A stretch of 64,000 nucleotides of DNA from an uncultured Porphyromonadaceae bacterium (GTDB taxonomy: Bacteria > Bacteroidota > Bacteroidia > Bacteroidales > Muribaculaceae), in the NCBI GenBank assembly GCA_902493335.1, contig CABUPJ010000009.1, positions 11,687-75,686 of the forward strand, read 5' to 3'. A program made the translations under genes and the position numbers. The first letter of the stretch is position 1. Each line of letters begins with the position of its first letter. The notes under the pieces are model-generated. The model was not told where the DNA came from and searched no databases. It saw nothing but the letters and a program-made list of their open reading frames with translations. This document shows positions 7,719-15,246 of this stretch, piece by piece.

Positions 7719-8822
7719 ATGGCATTACAATGTGGCATCGTCGGCCTGCCAAACGTCGGCAAATCAACCTTGTTCAACTGTCTTTCAAACGCCAAGGCCC
7801 AGTCGGCCAACTTCCCGTTCTGTACCATCGAGCCCAACGTCGGCGTCATCACCGTTCCCGATGACCGCCTGACCAGACTCGTCGAGATGTGCAATCCGCG
7901 CTCAATCGTGCCCGCCACCGTCGAGATCGTCGACATCGCCGGTCTCGTCAAAGGCGCCTCGAAAGGCGAAGGCCTCGGCAACAAATTTCTCGCAAACATC
8001 CGCGAGACCGACGCCATAATCCACGTGCTGCGGTGCTTCGACGACGACAACATCACCCATGTCGACGGCTCGGTCAATCCCGTGCGTGACAAAGAGATAA
8101 TCGACTACGAGCTCCAGCTCAAAGACCTCGAGACCGTCGAGGCCCGCATCGCCAAGACTCAGAAAGCGGCCCAGACCGGCGGCGACAAGACCGCCAAAAT
8201 GCAGTACGACGTCCTTCGTCGTATCAAAGAAGCTCTCGATCAAGGTCTTCCGGCTCGCTCGGTTAAATTCGAAACCCCAGACGACATCAAATTCGCCCGC
8301 GAGCTTTTCCTCCTCACCTCTAAACCCGTCCTCTACGTCTGCAACGTCGATGACGCATCGGCCGTCAACGGCAACAAATATGTCGACGCCGTGCGCGAGG
8401 CCATCAAGAACGAAAATGCCCAGCTGCTCATTGTCGCCGCCCAGACCGAAAGCGAGATAGCCGAACTCGACACATGGGAAGAACGGCAGGAATTCCTCAA
8501 CGAAATCGGCCTTGAAGAATCAGGCGTCTCGCGCCTCATCCGCGCCGCCTACGCCCTGCTCGACCTTCAGACATTCTTCACAGCCGGCTCTGACGAGGTG
8601 CGCGCATGGACCTTCATCCGCGGCTCGAAAGCGCCCAAATGCGCCGGCATCATCCACACCGACTTCGAGAAAGGTTTCATCCGCGCCGAAGTCATCAAAT
8701 ACGACGATTACGTCAGTCTCGGCGGCGAGGCTCCCGTGCGCGACGCCGGCCGACTCTCGGTCGAAGGCAAAGACTACATCGTGCAAGACGGTGATATAAT
8801 GCACTTCAGATTCAACGTCTGA
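7719..8822 (+). CDS. ychF: Redox-regulated ATPase YchF (Ola1 family)
   Basis: 367 residues, the normal family length. YchF is an Obg-related P-loop protein that prefers ATP and associates with ribosomes. It opens MALQCGIVGLPNVGKST (G1) followed by NFPFCTIEPN (switch region), then VDIAGLVKGASKGEGLGN (G3). The guanine-specificity motif is NVDD-like rather than NKxD, as expected for YchF. The C-terminal ~85 residues form the TGS domain. Divergent from the nucleotidyltransferase operon. Downstream lies tRNA-Gln with its own promoter. Confidence 0.96.
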   Translation: MALQCGIVGLPNVGKSTLFNCLSNAKAQSANFPFCTIEPNVGVITVPDDRLTRLVEMCNPRSIVPATVEIVDIAGLVKGASKGEGLGNKFLANIRETDAIIHVLRCFDDDNITHVDGSVNPVRDKEIIDYELQLKDLETVEARIAKTQKAAQTGGDKTAKMQYDVLRRIKEALDQGLPARSVKFETPDDIKFARELFLLTSKPVLYVCNVDDASAVNGNKYVDAVREAIKNENAQLLIVAAQTESEIAELDTWEERQEFLNEIGLEESGVSRLIRAAYALLDLQTFFTAGSDEVRAWTFIRGSKAPKCAGIIHTDFEKGFIRAEVIKYDDYVSLGGEAPVRDAGRLSVEGKDYIVQDGDIMHFRFNV

Positions 8823-8850
8823 AAAAACGCCGAAAAAAAGTGCGAAAAAA

Positions 8851-8882
8851 TTTGCACAGATAAAAAAAACAGCATAACTTTG
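8851..8882 (+). promoter_or_regulatory. tRNA-Gln promoter (TTTG-N20-TAACTTTG)
   Basis: TTTG at 8851-8854, exactly 20 bases, TAACTTTG at 8875-8882. The stretch TAACTTTGCACTCGCAAAAG (8875-8894) recurs without change at the tRNA-Met promoter on the other strand (21346-21365). Confidence 0.85.
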
Positions 8883-8939
8883 CACTCGCAAAAGCACGAT
8901 AGGGAGCGGCAAGCGAGCCGCCGGTGCCAAGCGAAAAAT

Positions 8940-9010
8940 TGCCTTGTGGTGTAATGGTAGCACGTCGGATTCTGGTTCCGCCTGTGAGGGTTCGAATCCT
9001 TCCAAGGCAA
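8940..9010 (+). tRNA. tRNA-Gln (anticodon CTG)
   Basis: Acceptor TGCCTTG pairs with CAAGGCA; the anticodon stem CGGA/TCCG encloses TTCTGGT, with anticodon CTG at 8972-8974 reading CAG; the T-arm contains GGTTCGAATCC. Discriminator A at 9010; CCA is not encoded. The leader from the predicted start is about 50 bases and would be trimmed by RNase P. Confidence 0.95.
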
Positions 9011-9016
9011 CTACTT

Positions 9017-9060
9017 AAAATTGCAGTTAGTTGATTATCAACTAACTGCAATTTTCTTTT
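9017..9060 (+). terminator. Strong terminator after tRNA-Gln
   Basis: Perfect 19-bp arms, AAAATTGCAGTTAGTTGAT (9017-9035) and its complement (9037-9055), around one T, followed by CTTTT. The A/T-symmetric stem could work in both directions. Confidence 0.85.
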
Positions 9061-9125
9061 GCCATATTTGCACAACACTTGCACAACTGAATTAGAAAAT
9101 TACGTTCAAAATCCGCTGAACTATA

Positions 9126-9272
9126 ATCGATTTGATTCTACCTTTGGAAGGATGTGAACAGGTCGGCATTCCTGACAGCTTCGCCCGTAAACTGATGGAC
9201 GGAGGTGGACGATACCTTGACAACTCTATTGAGTTTTGGTATTTTCATTGTTGCCCAATCCGATGGGAATGA
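9126..9272 (+). pseudogene. Possible gene relic, 48 codons open, no start
   Basis: The 9061-9397 stretch contains no intact gene. One plus-strand frame stays open from the stop at 9117 to the TGA at 9270. Its codons look protein-like (it includes EGCEQVGIPDSFARKLMDGG), but there is no ATG. Two TTGCACAAC direct repeats lie just before it (about 9068-9086). It may be a decayed fragment of an element inserted beside the tRNA. I do not recognise it. Confidence 0.2.
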
Positions 9273-9397
9273 TCATCTTTGCGTTAAAATAAACTAAACC
9301 CGTTAGCTTGATGAGTCAGGGGACACCGCGAATCAACACAGCAAAAGAAGTGCTTTCTTTCGATTAAAATATATTTCGGCTTATACAAAAAAGCCTG

Positions 9398-10288
9398 TTA
9401 TTTATAGTAAATCAAATTGTTATTTGGATCAAGGATTACTGTACCGTTTTGAAAAAACGATGGTCCGACACAACCCAATTCATCAGTATCCTCAATCTTA
9501 TTTGTGATACCGATAGAGAATCCTGTTTTAGATTTGTTGCCAATTTTACAATATCCTGCAAAAATTCCTTGTCCTATAATATTGCCAGACTTATCCCTTG
9601 AAGTCTGTATCTTAAAATTATTCTCTTTTAGTGCCGGCAGCATAGGTCTTCTAAAAAAGAAAACACTCGAACCATTGCCGAGGTCAAAATTGAATTTGCC
9701 AAATTTAGTCAACTGGTGTCCTAATGCATCGGATAATTCGATTGTCGCCTCAAAAATTGGCATAGGGTCATTTTCAACAAGTGTATATTGATGCATCTTT
9801 CCCAAGTTGACGTCATCTTTCCGAACATAATCAAGCACATTCTTTTTGAAATCAAAGCGAATTAAACATACAGTAGAGTCCGCTTCACTTTTAAGTAAAT
9901 TTACCGGAATGGTTACATAATCTTCATTTGTGTCGACAACAAAAACACGACCTTCATACGTTAAATCTCCAACGGGAACTTTGCCTTTAAACAGCTTAAC
10001 AATTTTCCGAGTAGTCCGGTCGGTATGCAAGTGTTCCTCTTTTTGGAGTTTTATTTCTTTAAGAGGCAGTGAAGCGAGAATCCTATTGTACCATTCAACG
10101 CTGACAACCATACCGTGAAAGCCCGTTTCGACAAATATGGGAGTATTGGCGTTGTCATTTATGGTAGCATCAGTGTAGTAATGCCCATTCTTCTTAACCA
10201 ACATAAATGATGATTGGCTATACACCAACGGTACGCAACACATAAGTCCAAGAACAATAACAATGACAAGCTTAGACAATAGATTCAT
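9398..10288 (-). CDS. Secreted retropepsin-like (aspartyl-protease fold) protein with degenerate active sites
   Basis: 296 residues with an N-terminal signal peptide (MNLLSKLVIVIVLGLMCC...VYSQ). The layout suggests two pepsin-like halves. Near residue 50 PIFVETGFHGMVVS sits where the family has a DTG motif. Near residue 200 NFDLGNGSSVFF looks like the second DTG. The ending GCVGPSFFQNGTVILDPNNN resembles the usual GLLGxDFL...IDY closing strand. Both catalytic motifs are altered (ETG, DLG), so proteolysis is doubtful; a binding role is possible. The fold is inferred from these motifs. The ATG at 10288 is 10 bases after the upstream TonB-C gene's stop; they are probably one operon. Confidence 0.6.
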   Translation of the reverse strand: MNLLSKLVIVIVLGLMCCVPLVYSQSSFMLVKKNGHYYTDATINDNANTPIFVETGFHGMVVSVEWYNRILASLPLKEIKLQKEEHLHTDRTTRKIVKLFKGKVPVGDLTYEGRVFVVDTNEDYVTIPVNLLKSEADSTVCLIRFDFKKNVLDYVRKDDVNLGKMHQYTLVENDPMPIFEATIELSDALGHQLTKFGKFNFDLGNGSSVFFFRRPMLPALKENNFKIQTSRDKSGNIIGQGIFAGYCKIGNKSKTGFSIGITNKIEDTDELGCVGPSFFQNGTVILDPNNNLIYYK

Positions 10289-10298
10289 AATCAATTAT

Positions 10299-10937
10299 TT
10301 ACTTAGACACTTCGCCCCTTATAAATATCGCGCCCGGCTCTTTGAATGTTATCGGAAGGGTAAGGTGTAAGTTTTTCTTTTGGGGAGTATAATATTTAAC
10401 GCGGAATTTAGGCATGGCATTCACAAGCCTTAGTGCCTCCTGATTGACAGCCTCGTTTTGGCTCCGCCGCCTATAAATTGTTGCGTCGCTGATAGAGCCG
10501 TCTGGATGAACGGTGAATTTAACAAATACTCGTTCACTGCCCTTGAATCCTTCGGGAATACGGATATTTTCATCAAGCCATTCTTTAAGTTTTCCGTTGC
10601 CTCCGGGAAACTCGCAGCTGGGTTCAAGATATGGCCACGTATTCCTCGCTTCCGCTTTTATTCTGTCCTGAGTTTCAGACGACACTGTTAGGAATACGGC
10701 ACGATTGCCATACTCGTCGTTTTTTATTTCCGCCGCTTGAATAGAGTCACGGGGCACCATGTCAAGACCAGCTCCTGGTATCCACTCGTTATTGAAATAG
10801 TAGAATACGGTTTCGCAGTCTCGTTCGGTAAGAGGAAACTGAATTTCGCGGACAATGGTGTCGTTCACGCAGTAATTCTGCGCAAAAGCAATGCACGTCT
10901 GAACAAGAATCAATGAAATTAAAAATATTTTCTTCAT
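10299..10937 (-). CDS. Secreted TonB C-terminal domain protein
   Basis: 212 residues with a signal peptide (MKKIFLISLILVQTCIAFAQ). The last ~90 residues match the TonB C-terminal domain: CEFPGGNGKLKEWLDENIRIP, then VFVKFTVHPDGSISDATIYR and VNAMPKFRVKYYTPQKK. There is no N-terminal anchor or proline-rich spacer, so it is not a standard energy transducer. Such short periplasmic TonB-C proteins are numerous in Bacteroidales and mostly uncharacterised. A near-consensus TAACTTTA box lies ~65 bases upstream. Likely co-transcribed with the retropepsin-like gene. Confidence 0.8.
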   Translation of the reverse strand: MKKIFLISLILVQTCIAFAQNYCVNDTIVREIQFPLTERDCETVFYYFNNEWIPGAGLDMVPRDSIQAAEIKNDEYGNRAVFLTVSSETQDRIKAEARNTWPYLEPSCEFPGGNGKLKEWLDENIRIPEGFKGSERVFVKFTVHPDGSISDATIYRRRSQNEAVNQEALRLVNAMPKFRVKYYTPQKKNLHLTLPITFKEPGAIFIRGEVSK

Positions 10938-11046
10938 ATAGTATAAGGCTTTGATTTTCCAAAATGTCGTGGCTCGGTCGAACCCTTTCTGACCGTAAAG
11001 TTAGCAGGGGCAAATGGATTTAGTCTTAACAAATGTATAAACCGCC

Positions 11047-11619
11047 TTATTTTTTGATGCCTGTGTCCGTATTTGTCAGATCACGTCTGATACGGCTGAG
11101 ATGGTTGGGAGTAATCAGCAGAAAGGAGGACAAATCTTTCAATGTAACAGTTTCGACAATTTGGGGATATTGTTCACATAATTCTACATAACGCTGACGT
11201 GGCGACTTGCGGTAAAGATTTAGCAACCGCATGAAAACCATATAGAACAGCGATTTATATTCATCGAGCAAAGAAGGTGAAAGATATTCCTTGAACGTAT
11301 TTAACGGCACTCGAAGTATCTCGCAATCAGCGCCGGCGATAATTGAAAATTGAGAGGTTTCTCCGCGTAAAGACGAATGGAAATCTGTAATGAACTGATC
11401 CGGGAAAGCAAAATTTATCACTGCCTCATCTCCCGAATCATTAAGGGTCGTTACTTTGAAATATCCCGACACTACAAGGGCTGCATAACGAGCGATTGTC
11501 CCTTGCTGGACAAAACGCTCTCCTTTCTTATAATGGCACAGCACACCCTTCTCGCGGCAAAAATCAGTAGCTGCCGTGAGATCTAAAAAGTCGATATATG
11601 AGTTGAACTGCGATGGCAT
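11047..11619 (-). CDS. Crp/Fnr-family transcriptional regulator
   Basis: 190 residues. The N-terminal cyclic-nucleotide-binding beta-roll includes CHYKKGERFVQQGTIARYAALVVSGYFKV and VINFAFPDQFITD. A helical linker follows, then a C-terminal helix-turn-helix with LKDLSSFLLITPNHLSRIRRDL. In Bacteroidota such proteins often lack the cAMP-binding residues and sense other signals; the ligand is unknown. The start is the ATG at 11619 (a GTG at 11622 is also in frame). The -7 box ends two bases before the ATG, predicting a leaderless message. It is the last gene of a row of small regulators on this strand. Confidence 0.88.
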   Translation of the reverse strand: MPSQFNSYIDFLDLTAATDFCREKGVLCHYKKGERFVQQGTIARYAALVVSGYFKVTTLNDSGDEAVINFAFPDQFITDFHSSLRGETSQFSIIAGADCEILRVPLNTFKEYLSPSLLDEYKSLFYMVFMRLLNLYRKSPRQRYVELCEQYPQIVETVTLKDLSSFLLITPNHLSRIRRDLTNTDTGIKK

Positions 11620-11621
11620 CA

Positions 11622-11629
11622 CAAAGATA
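11622..11629 (-). promoter_or_regulatory. -7 box (TATCTTTG) abutting the Crp-type gene's start
   Basis: TATCTTTG on the minus strand, two bases from the ATG at 11619. A TTG lies about 18 bases further upstream. Confidence 0.5.
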
Positions 11630-11631
11630 TA

Positions 11632-11943
11632 TTATACCATTGCGAAACAAGAAATGCCAAGCTTATCCTCAATATGGGCTACACTCTTGAAACTGAGATT
11701 TTCGGTACCCGACAATAATTTGCTGACATACTGAGGACTTACGCCGAGGCGAGCAGCAAGGTAGGCTCTTTTGAGGCCGTTGTCCTGCATGTAGCCTATA
11801 AGAGTTACGGCAAGCTGACGCGACCAGCGGAGCCAACCTGCATTTTCCTTTCGCCATGCTGCTTCCTCTGCAAACCGCGAAGGGGTCTCATTTTGATGTT
11901 CCTCCAAAAATTTAATTGCCTTGCTTGCCATAATATTATTCAT
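11632..11943 (-). CDS. XRE-family helix-turn-helix protein (antitoxin-like)
   Basis: 103 residues from the ATG at 11943 (another ATG at 11931). The C-terminal half is a Cro/C1-type HTH: LKRAYLAARLGVSPQYVSKL followed by SGTENLSFKSVAHIEDKLGI, the pattern of HigA-like antitoxins. The N-terminal half (FLEEHQNETPSRFAEEAAWRKEN) is helical and not recognised. It directly follows another small HTH gene on the same strand. No toxin of known family is adjacent. Confidence 0.75.
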   Translation of the reverse strand: MNNIMASKAIKFLEEHQNETPSRFAEEAAWRKENAGWLRWSRQLAVTLIGYMQDNGLKRAYLAARLGVSPQYVSKLLSGTENLSFKSVAHIEDKLGISCFAMV

Positions 11944-11951
11944 TAGTAAGT

Positions 11952-12218
11952 TCAACTGACCGTAATAATCGGCTGTCCGAAGAAAGAAGAGAGCATAGCA
12001 AGCGTAGCAATGGTGAAATTGTGCTGACCGCTCAACCACTTAGTGATTTCACTCGGTCTGCGTCCCAAAGCGTCGGCAAACTGTTTTTTCGATAAACCTT
12101 TTTGTCTCATAAGCGCATCTATGCGGTCGGATATTTCAAAAGAAAGGTCAACCTCTGCCTGAACGTTTGCCGGAATTGGACCGAGAATTTCTTCGAGTGT
12201 CTTGGAAGTACGTTTCAT
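11952..12218 (-). CDS. XRE-family helix-turn-helix protein (HigA-like)
   Basis: 88 residues with an HTH at about 40-75: KGLSKKQFADALGRRPSEIT, then KWLSGQHNFTIATLAMLSSF. The first 30 residues (LEEILGPIPANVQAEVDLSFEIS) resemble antitoxin N-termini. Its ATG overlaps the stop of a small upstream frame by four bases (ATGA), which argues that the upstream frame is translated. In toxin-antitoxin pairs the toxin often precedes the HTH gene in this way. Confidence 0.78.
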   Translation of the reverse strand: MKRTSKTLEEILGPIPANVQAEVDLSFEISDRIDALMRQKGLSKKQFADALGRRPSEITKWLSGQHNFTIATLAMLSSFFGQPIITVS

Positions 12219-12370
12219 AGCTCAAATATATTGTCGGTTTCTATTGTCGATTCTGTAATATTCACGTTGCCGTTTGCTACTTCCTGTCTGAGCAGTTTCT
12301 CGAATTTTTGCAAGGTCATCACATATCCATTAAGGAGCGTGTCGTCTTCATATCGTTGAGACGCTTTCAC
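12215..12370 (-). CDS. Small unknown ORF coupled to the HTH gene
   Basis: 51 residues from a GTG start at 12370 (VKASQRYEDDTLL...), ending ETDNIFEL. Its TGA overlaps the ATG of the HTH gene (ATGA). Its GTG overlaps the stop of a 13-codon leader frame (GTGA). It is either a short protein in the place of a toxin or the intact 3' part of a gene frameshifted near its start. No homologue recognised. Confidence 0.5.
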   Translation of the reverse strand: MKASQRYEDDTLLNGYVMTLQKFEKLLRQEVANGNVNITESTIETDNIFEL

Positions 12371-12408
12371 GCCACCATAAGATATAATTCCACTTCACTC
12401 ATGGGCAT
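12367..12408 (-). CDS. 13-codon leader frame upstream of the small ORF/HTH pair
   Basis: ATG at 12408 encodes MPMSEVELYLMVA then TGA, which overlaps the next frame's GTG by four bases. A TACCTTTG box lies about 26 bases upstream. This could be a leader peptide, or the true N-terminus of the following ORF separated by a frameshift. Confidence 0.35.
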   Translation of the reverse strand: MPMSEVELYLMVA

Positions 12409-12434
12409 GTATATTGGCGTTTGATATTATAACG

Positions 12435-12442
12435 CAAAGGTA
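12435..12442 (-). promoter_or_regulatory. -7 box (TACCTTTG) for the HTH cluster
   Basis: TACCTTTG on the minus strand; the -33 region is weak. The rest of 12443-12681 shows no convincing gene. Confidence 0.5.
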
Positions 12443-12681
12443 CAGCAAATATTTCACTTAAAGATGAAACAGGCGCGAATTATTTTTCAAGCCATCATGC
12501 TATTCGACATCCGGCTGTACGTTCAGTTGCTTATCAACCCGGTATCGGGGCTGATTGAAAGCGGCGCAGCTTGCTACAGCACTACATCAATGGGCCTCCC
12601 GCCGGTCATTCTGCGTCTTAGTTGTTTTCTTTGGGAGATATTTAACGTAAGGTATCGTTCGGGATTATAAAATCCGGTATT

Positions 12682-13581
12682 TCAGAGCCATGAGTTCTGG
12701 CGTTCGCGGACGGCGAGGGATTCGCTCAGCATTTTGATGAATTCCTGCATCGAGCGCTTGCGATAGCTGTCTTTGAGGGTGTGGACGCAGCCTGACATTT
12801 CGTTGTCGGCGATGTCGAGACGTATGGCCTTGACGCCCGATTCGTTGTGGATTGTGGCTTCGGCAAGGAGCGAGACGAGGTGTGACCCGCGGATAAGCTT
12901 GAGCAGCAAGTTGACTTCGTTGAGCTCGATTCTGATTCTGAATTTATTATATGGCGTCACAATCTGGTCGAAATAGTTGCGGGCCTGAAGTCCCTGGGCG
13001 GGAAGGGCAAGGTCGTAGGCCTCGAGTTCGGCAAGCGTGACCGACTCTTTGGCCGCAAGGGGATGCGTCTGATCGACGATGGCCGCCAGGAAGTTCTGGA
13101 AGAGTATATGCGACTCGACGCCGTCAAGTGGCTTCGACGGCTTGAATGCCAGAACAAAATCGACCGAACGGTCGCGGAGCATATCCATCAGCTCGGCCAT
13201 GGGTTTGTAGAAGATATTCAGCTTGATGCGCGGATATTGCTTCATGAATGTTATAAGGGTCTCGCTGAGAATCGAGCCGAACGAATATGTCACGCCGATG
13301 TTGAGCGTGCCGACGGCCATGCTGTTTATGTCGTCCATCCGCGCCTGACACATTTCGGCGTCCTTGAGGGTCTTGCGGGCATAAGGCAGCAGTTCGCGTC
13401 CGGCCTCGGTGAGAGCGACACTGTGGCTTGTGCGTACGAGCAGCTGCGAGCCGAGCTCGTATTCGAGTTGTTTGACCTGCTGCGACAGTGTGCTCTGGGT
13501 TATAAACAGTTGGCGTGCCGCCTCCGAGAAGTTAAGGGTGTCGGCGACCTTGACAAAGTATTTTAGCTGACGTAGTTCCAT
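12682..13581 (-). CDS. LysR-family transcriptional regulator
   Basis: 299 residues. The N-terminal winged HTH is textbook: MELRQLKYFVKVADTLNFSE, then AARQLFITQSTLSQQVKQLE and LLVRTSHSVALTEAGRELL. The C-terminal ~205 residues form the substrate-binding domain (LNIGVTYSFGSILSE...). Proteins resembling OxyR/CynR start this way, but the effector cannot be read from sequence. It lies downstream of the two-gene ThrE-type exporter on the same strand and has its own promoter (13602-13609). A palindrome at its start codon suggests autoregulation. It may control the exporter (inference from position). Confidence 0.93.
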   Translation of the reverse strand: MELRQLKYFVKVADTLNFSEAARQLFITQSTLSQQVKQLEYELGSQLLVRTSHSVALTEAGRELLPYARKTLKDAEMCQARMDDINSMAVGTLNIGVTYSFGSILSETLITFMKQYPRIKLNIFYKPMAELMDMLRDRSVDFVLAFKPSKPLDGVESHILFQNFLAAIVDQTHPLAAKESVTLAELEAYDLALPAQGLQARNYFDQIVTPYNKFRIRIELNEVNLLLKLIRGSHLVSLLAEATIHNESGVKAIRLDIADNEMSGCVHTLKDSYRKRSMQEFIKMLSESLAVRERQNSWL

Positions 13582-13592
13582 ATTTCAATATG
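13579..13592. promoter_or_regulatory. Putative LysR operator at its own start codon
   Basis: CATATTTCAATATG: perfect 6-bp arms around TC, fitting the LysR T-N11-A pattern, between the -7 box and the ATG. Confidence 0.4.
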
Positions 13593-13601
13593 TCTCATCG
13601 A

Positions 13602-13609
13602 CAAAGTTA
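13602..13609 (-). promoter_or_regulatory. -7 box (TAACTTTG) of the LysR gene
   Basis: TAACTTTG with TTTC 20 bases upstream; leader about 20 bases. It overlaps the end of the upstream exporter gene. Confidence 0.5.
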
Positions 13610-14104
13610 AGAAAATTTTCTTGTTGCCTGAAACGATACCCGTTCGAAGATAAAGATGGGTATGGTCGCTCCGACAACCATTGCGAGAAGAATGCCCGTT
13701 GTGGTGAGTGCGTTCTGGGCAAAGAGATAGAAGTAGTGGCCGAACGAGTCCTCATTGCCGTATATCAGGCACATCGCCAGACCGCCGAAAGCCTTGTAGG
13801 CGTAGATGCCCGGAATCATCGGCAGAAGAGCCGGAAACAGACAGGCCTCGGCGGGAGTCTTCGACACCGGCGAGAGAAAGACTGCGAGCAGACCGACGAC
13901 AATTGACGCGACGAGTGTGGCGGCAACGATATGGAGATGTACGGCCTGACTGTTCATAAGCAGAAAGCGTCCCGAATGACCGATGGCGGCAATCAGCGCA
14001 CAGTAGAGATATGCCCGCCGCGAAGGGCGGCTGATAGCGGCAAAACCGATAGCAGCTATCGCTGAAAATAATGCATCCTGAAAAAATTGATTCCACATAT
14101 TCAT
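13607..14104 (-). CDS. ThrE-type threonine/serine exporter, C-terminal subunit (DUF3815/ThrE_2)
   Basis: 165 residues with about five membrane segments (DALFSAIAAIGFAAIS, AYLYCALIAAIGHSGRFL, IVAATLVASIVVGLLAVFL, ALTTTGILLAMVVGATIPIF). The segment PACLFPALLPMIPGIYAYK-like (here EACLFPALLPMIPGIYAYK) is characteristic of ThrE_2. It exports small amino acids together with the N-terminal half, encoded as a separate gene upstream. The two genes would have been about seven bases apart before a 341-bp element inserted between them. Confidence 0.88.
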   Translation of the reverse strand: MNMWNQFFQDALFSAIAAIGFAAISRPSRRAYLYCALIAAIGHSGRFLLMNSQAVHLHIVAATLVASIVVGLLAVFLSPVSKTPAEACLFPALLPMIPGIYAYKAFGGLAMCLIYGNEDSFGHYFYLFAQNALTTTGILLAMVVGATIPIFIFERVSFQATRKFS

Positions 14105-14113
14105 TAAAATTTA

Positions 14114-14454
14114 GAGCTTGTTTAATAACAAATGTTTATGCCAAGGTCGCTTATCTTGAGATGATTTTCGTTTTGTGACGAAGGAATGTACCGGATGTAC
14201 ATGACTGAGGAGCAAAGCGAAAAGCGGCCAGGATAAGCGAGACGGAAGTAACTTTATTATAACCGACAAGTCTCATATTTAAAAAGATTTATATTCGTAA
14301 AATAATGAAAAGATATTATCACATGACTGCCATTCGCCGGCATCTTTCCGCATGTTCTTCGGTCGTTATGGAGCCCCATAACTTCCTCATCACACGCGAA
14401 AATCTGCTCGACGACTGACAGCCTTGGCGATAACATTTATTTTTAAACAAGCTC
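14114..14454. mobile_element. MITE-like element, 341 bp, with ~34-bp terminal inverted repeats
   Basis: The ends GAGCTTGTTTAA and TTAAACAAGCTC are inverted repeats that stay similar for ~34 bases, to GCCAAGG / CCTTGGC (roughly 29 of 34 match). TTA (14111-14113 and 14455-14457) flanks both sides as a candidate 3-bp target duplication. Internal inverted segments (TCGCTTATC...GATAAGCGA; TTTTCG...CGAAAA) allow secondary structure. The only frame is a 37-codon one at about 14304-14417 (MKRYYHMTAIRRHL...). No transposase is present, so it would have moved in trans. It sits precisely between the two exporter halves. No second copy was seen in this window. Confidence 0.75.
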
Positions 14455-15246
14455 TTAGAACATCCCTACCCTCATCAGCATCATCGCGGCACAAAGTCCG
14501 GCCGACAGGCAGCAGGTGAGGATGACTGCATCGGCAAAACGGCTGAACGCGCAGATATAATGACGGTAGAGCATGTCGCTGAACGAATTTAGAAACGGTA
14601 TTCCCGGCACGAGATACAAGACACTCGTGGCCAGGGCAATCTGAGGCGTCGACCCGATTGAAAACAGAAGGCCCGAGGCTCCGAGGACGCCGGAGACAAA
14701 AGAACAGGCGATGAAGACGACGCGCACATCTACATGATGGCGCAGCAACTCAATCTTCAGACAATAACCGGCAAAAGTAGCGGCGGCGACTATGGCCATA
14801 GCCGCCGCATCGCCGCCGAAGAGGCGACAGAACGAGGCATTTGAGACGGTAACAAGCAAGAGGACGAGCCACCGGCTCTGGATGTCAGACGACACGATGT
14901 CGCATATTGCAGAACGGGCGGAATCGAAGCCGATGCGTCCGTCGGCTATCATCCAGCTCAGTTCGCTCAGCCGCGTATTCACATAGTAGCTTATGGGTAT
15001 CTGTCTGACAGAGGCGACAACGGTTACCGTATCGTGATAATCGCCCGAACCGCCGCTGACCGACAGATTGATATGCCTGGGCATCGTAGTTATCTCGACC
15101 GTTTTGCCGTAAGCCCGGGCTATGCGCGAGGCATTCTTTTCGAGCCTGATACATGTGGCGCCGCTGCCGAGAAGTGTCGCACAGTAGTCGGCGAGGAAAT
15201 GCGCGACTTCAGCCGAAGACGGACAAGAGTCATTCATAATCGTCAT
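14455..15246 (-). CDS. ThrE-type threonine/serine exporter, N-terminal subunit (DUF1212/ThrE_1)
   Basis: Up to 263 residues (ATG at 15246; another at 15237). The soluble N-terminal part carries the family pattern ADYCATLLGSGATCIRLEKN followed by ITTMPRHINLSV. The C-terminal half has about five membrane segments, including LVTVSNASFCRLFGGDAAAM and YLVPGIPFLNSFSDMLYRHY. It works with ThrE_2 to export threonine/serine. Its TAA stop is the inner copy of the TTA target duplication of the adjacent element, so the coding sequence is intact. Its start overlaps the end of a small membrane protein gene. Confidence 0.88.
   Translation of the reverse strand: MTIMNDSCPSSAEVAHFLADYCATLLGSGATCIRLEKNASRIARAYGKTVEITTMPRHINLSVSGGSGDYHDTVTVVASVRQIPISYYVNTRLSELSWMIADGRIGFDSARSAICDIVSSDIQSRWLVLLLVTVSNASFCRLFGGDAAAMAIVAAATFAGYCLKIELLRHHVDVRVVFIACSFVSGVLGASGLLFSIGSTPQIALATSVLYLVPGIPFLNSFSDMLYRHYICAFSRFADAVILTCCLSAGLCAAMMLMRVGMF

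Noticed and set aside
12464..12670. 68-codon plus-strand frame between the HTH cluster and LysR gene
   Set aside because: No promoter, no recognisable motif, starts inside the divergent promoter region; judged chance.
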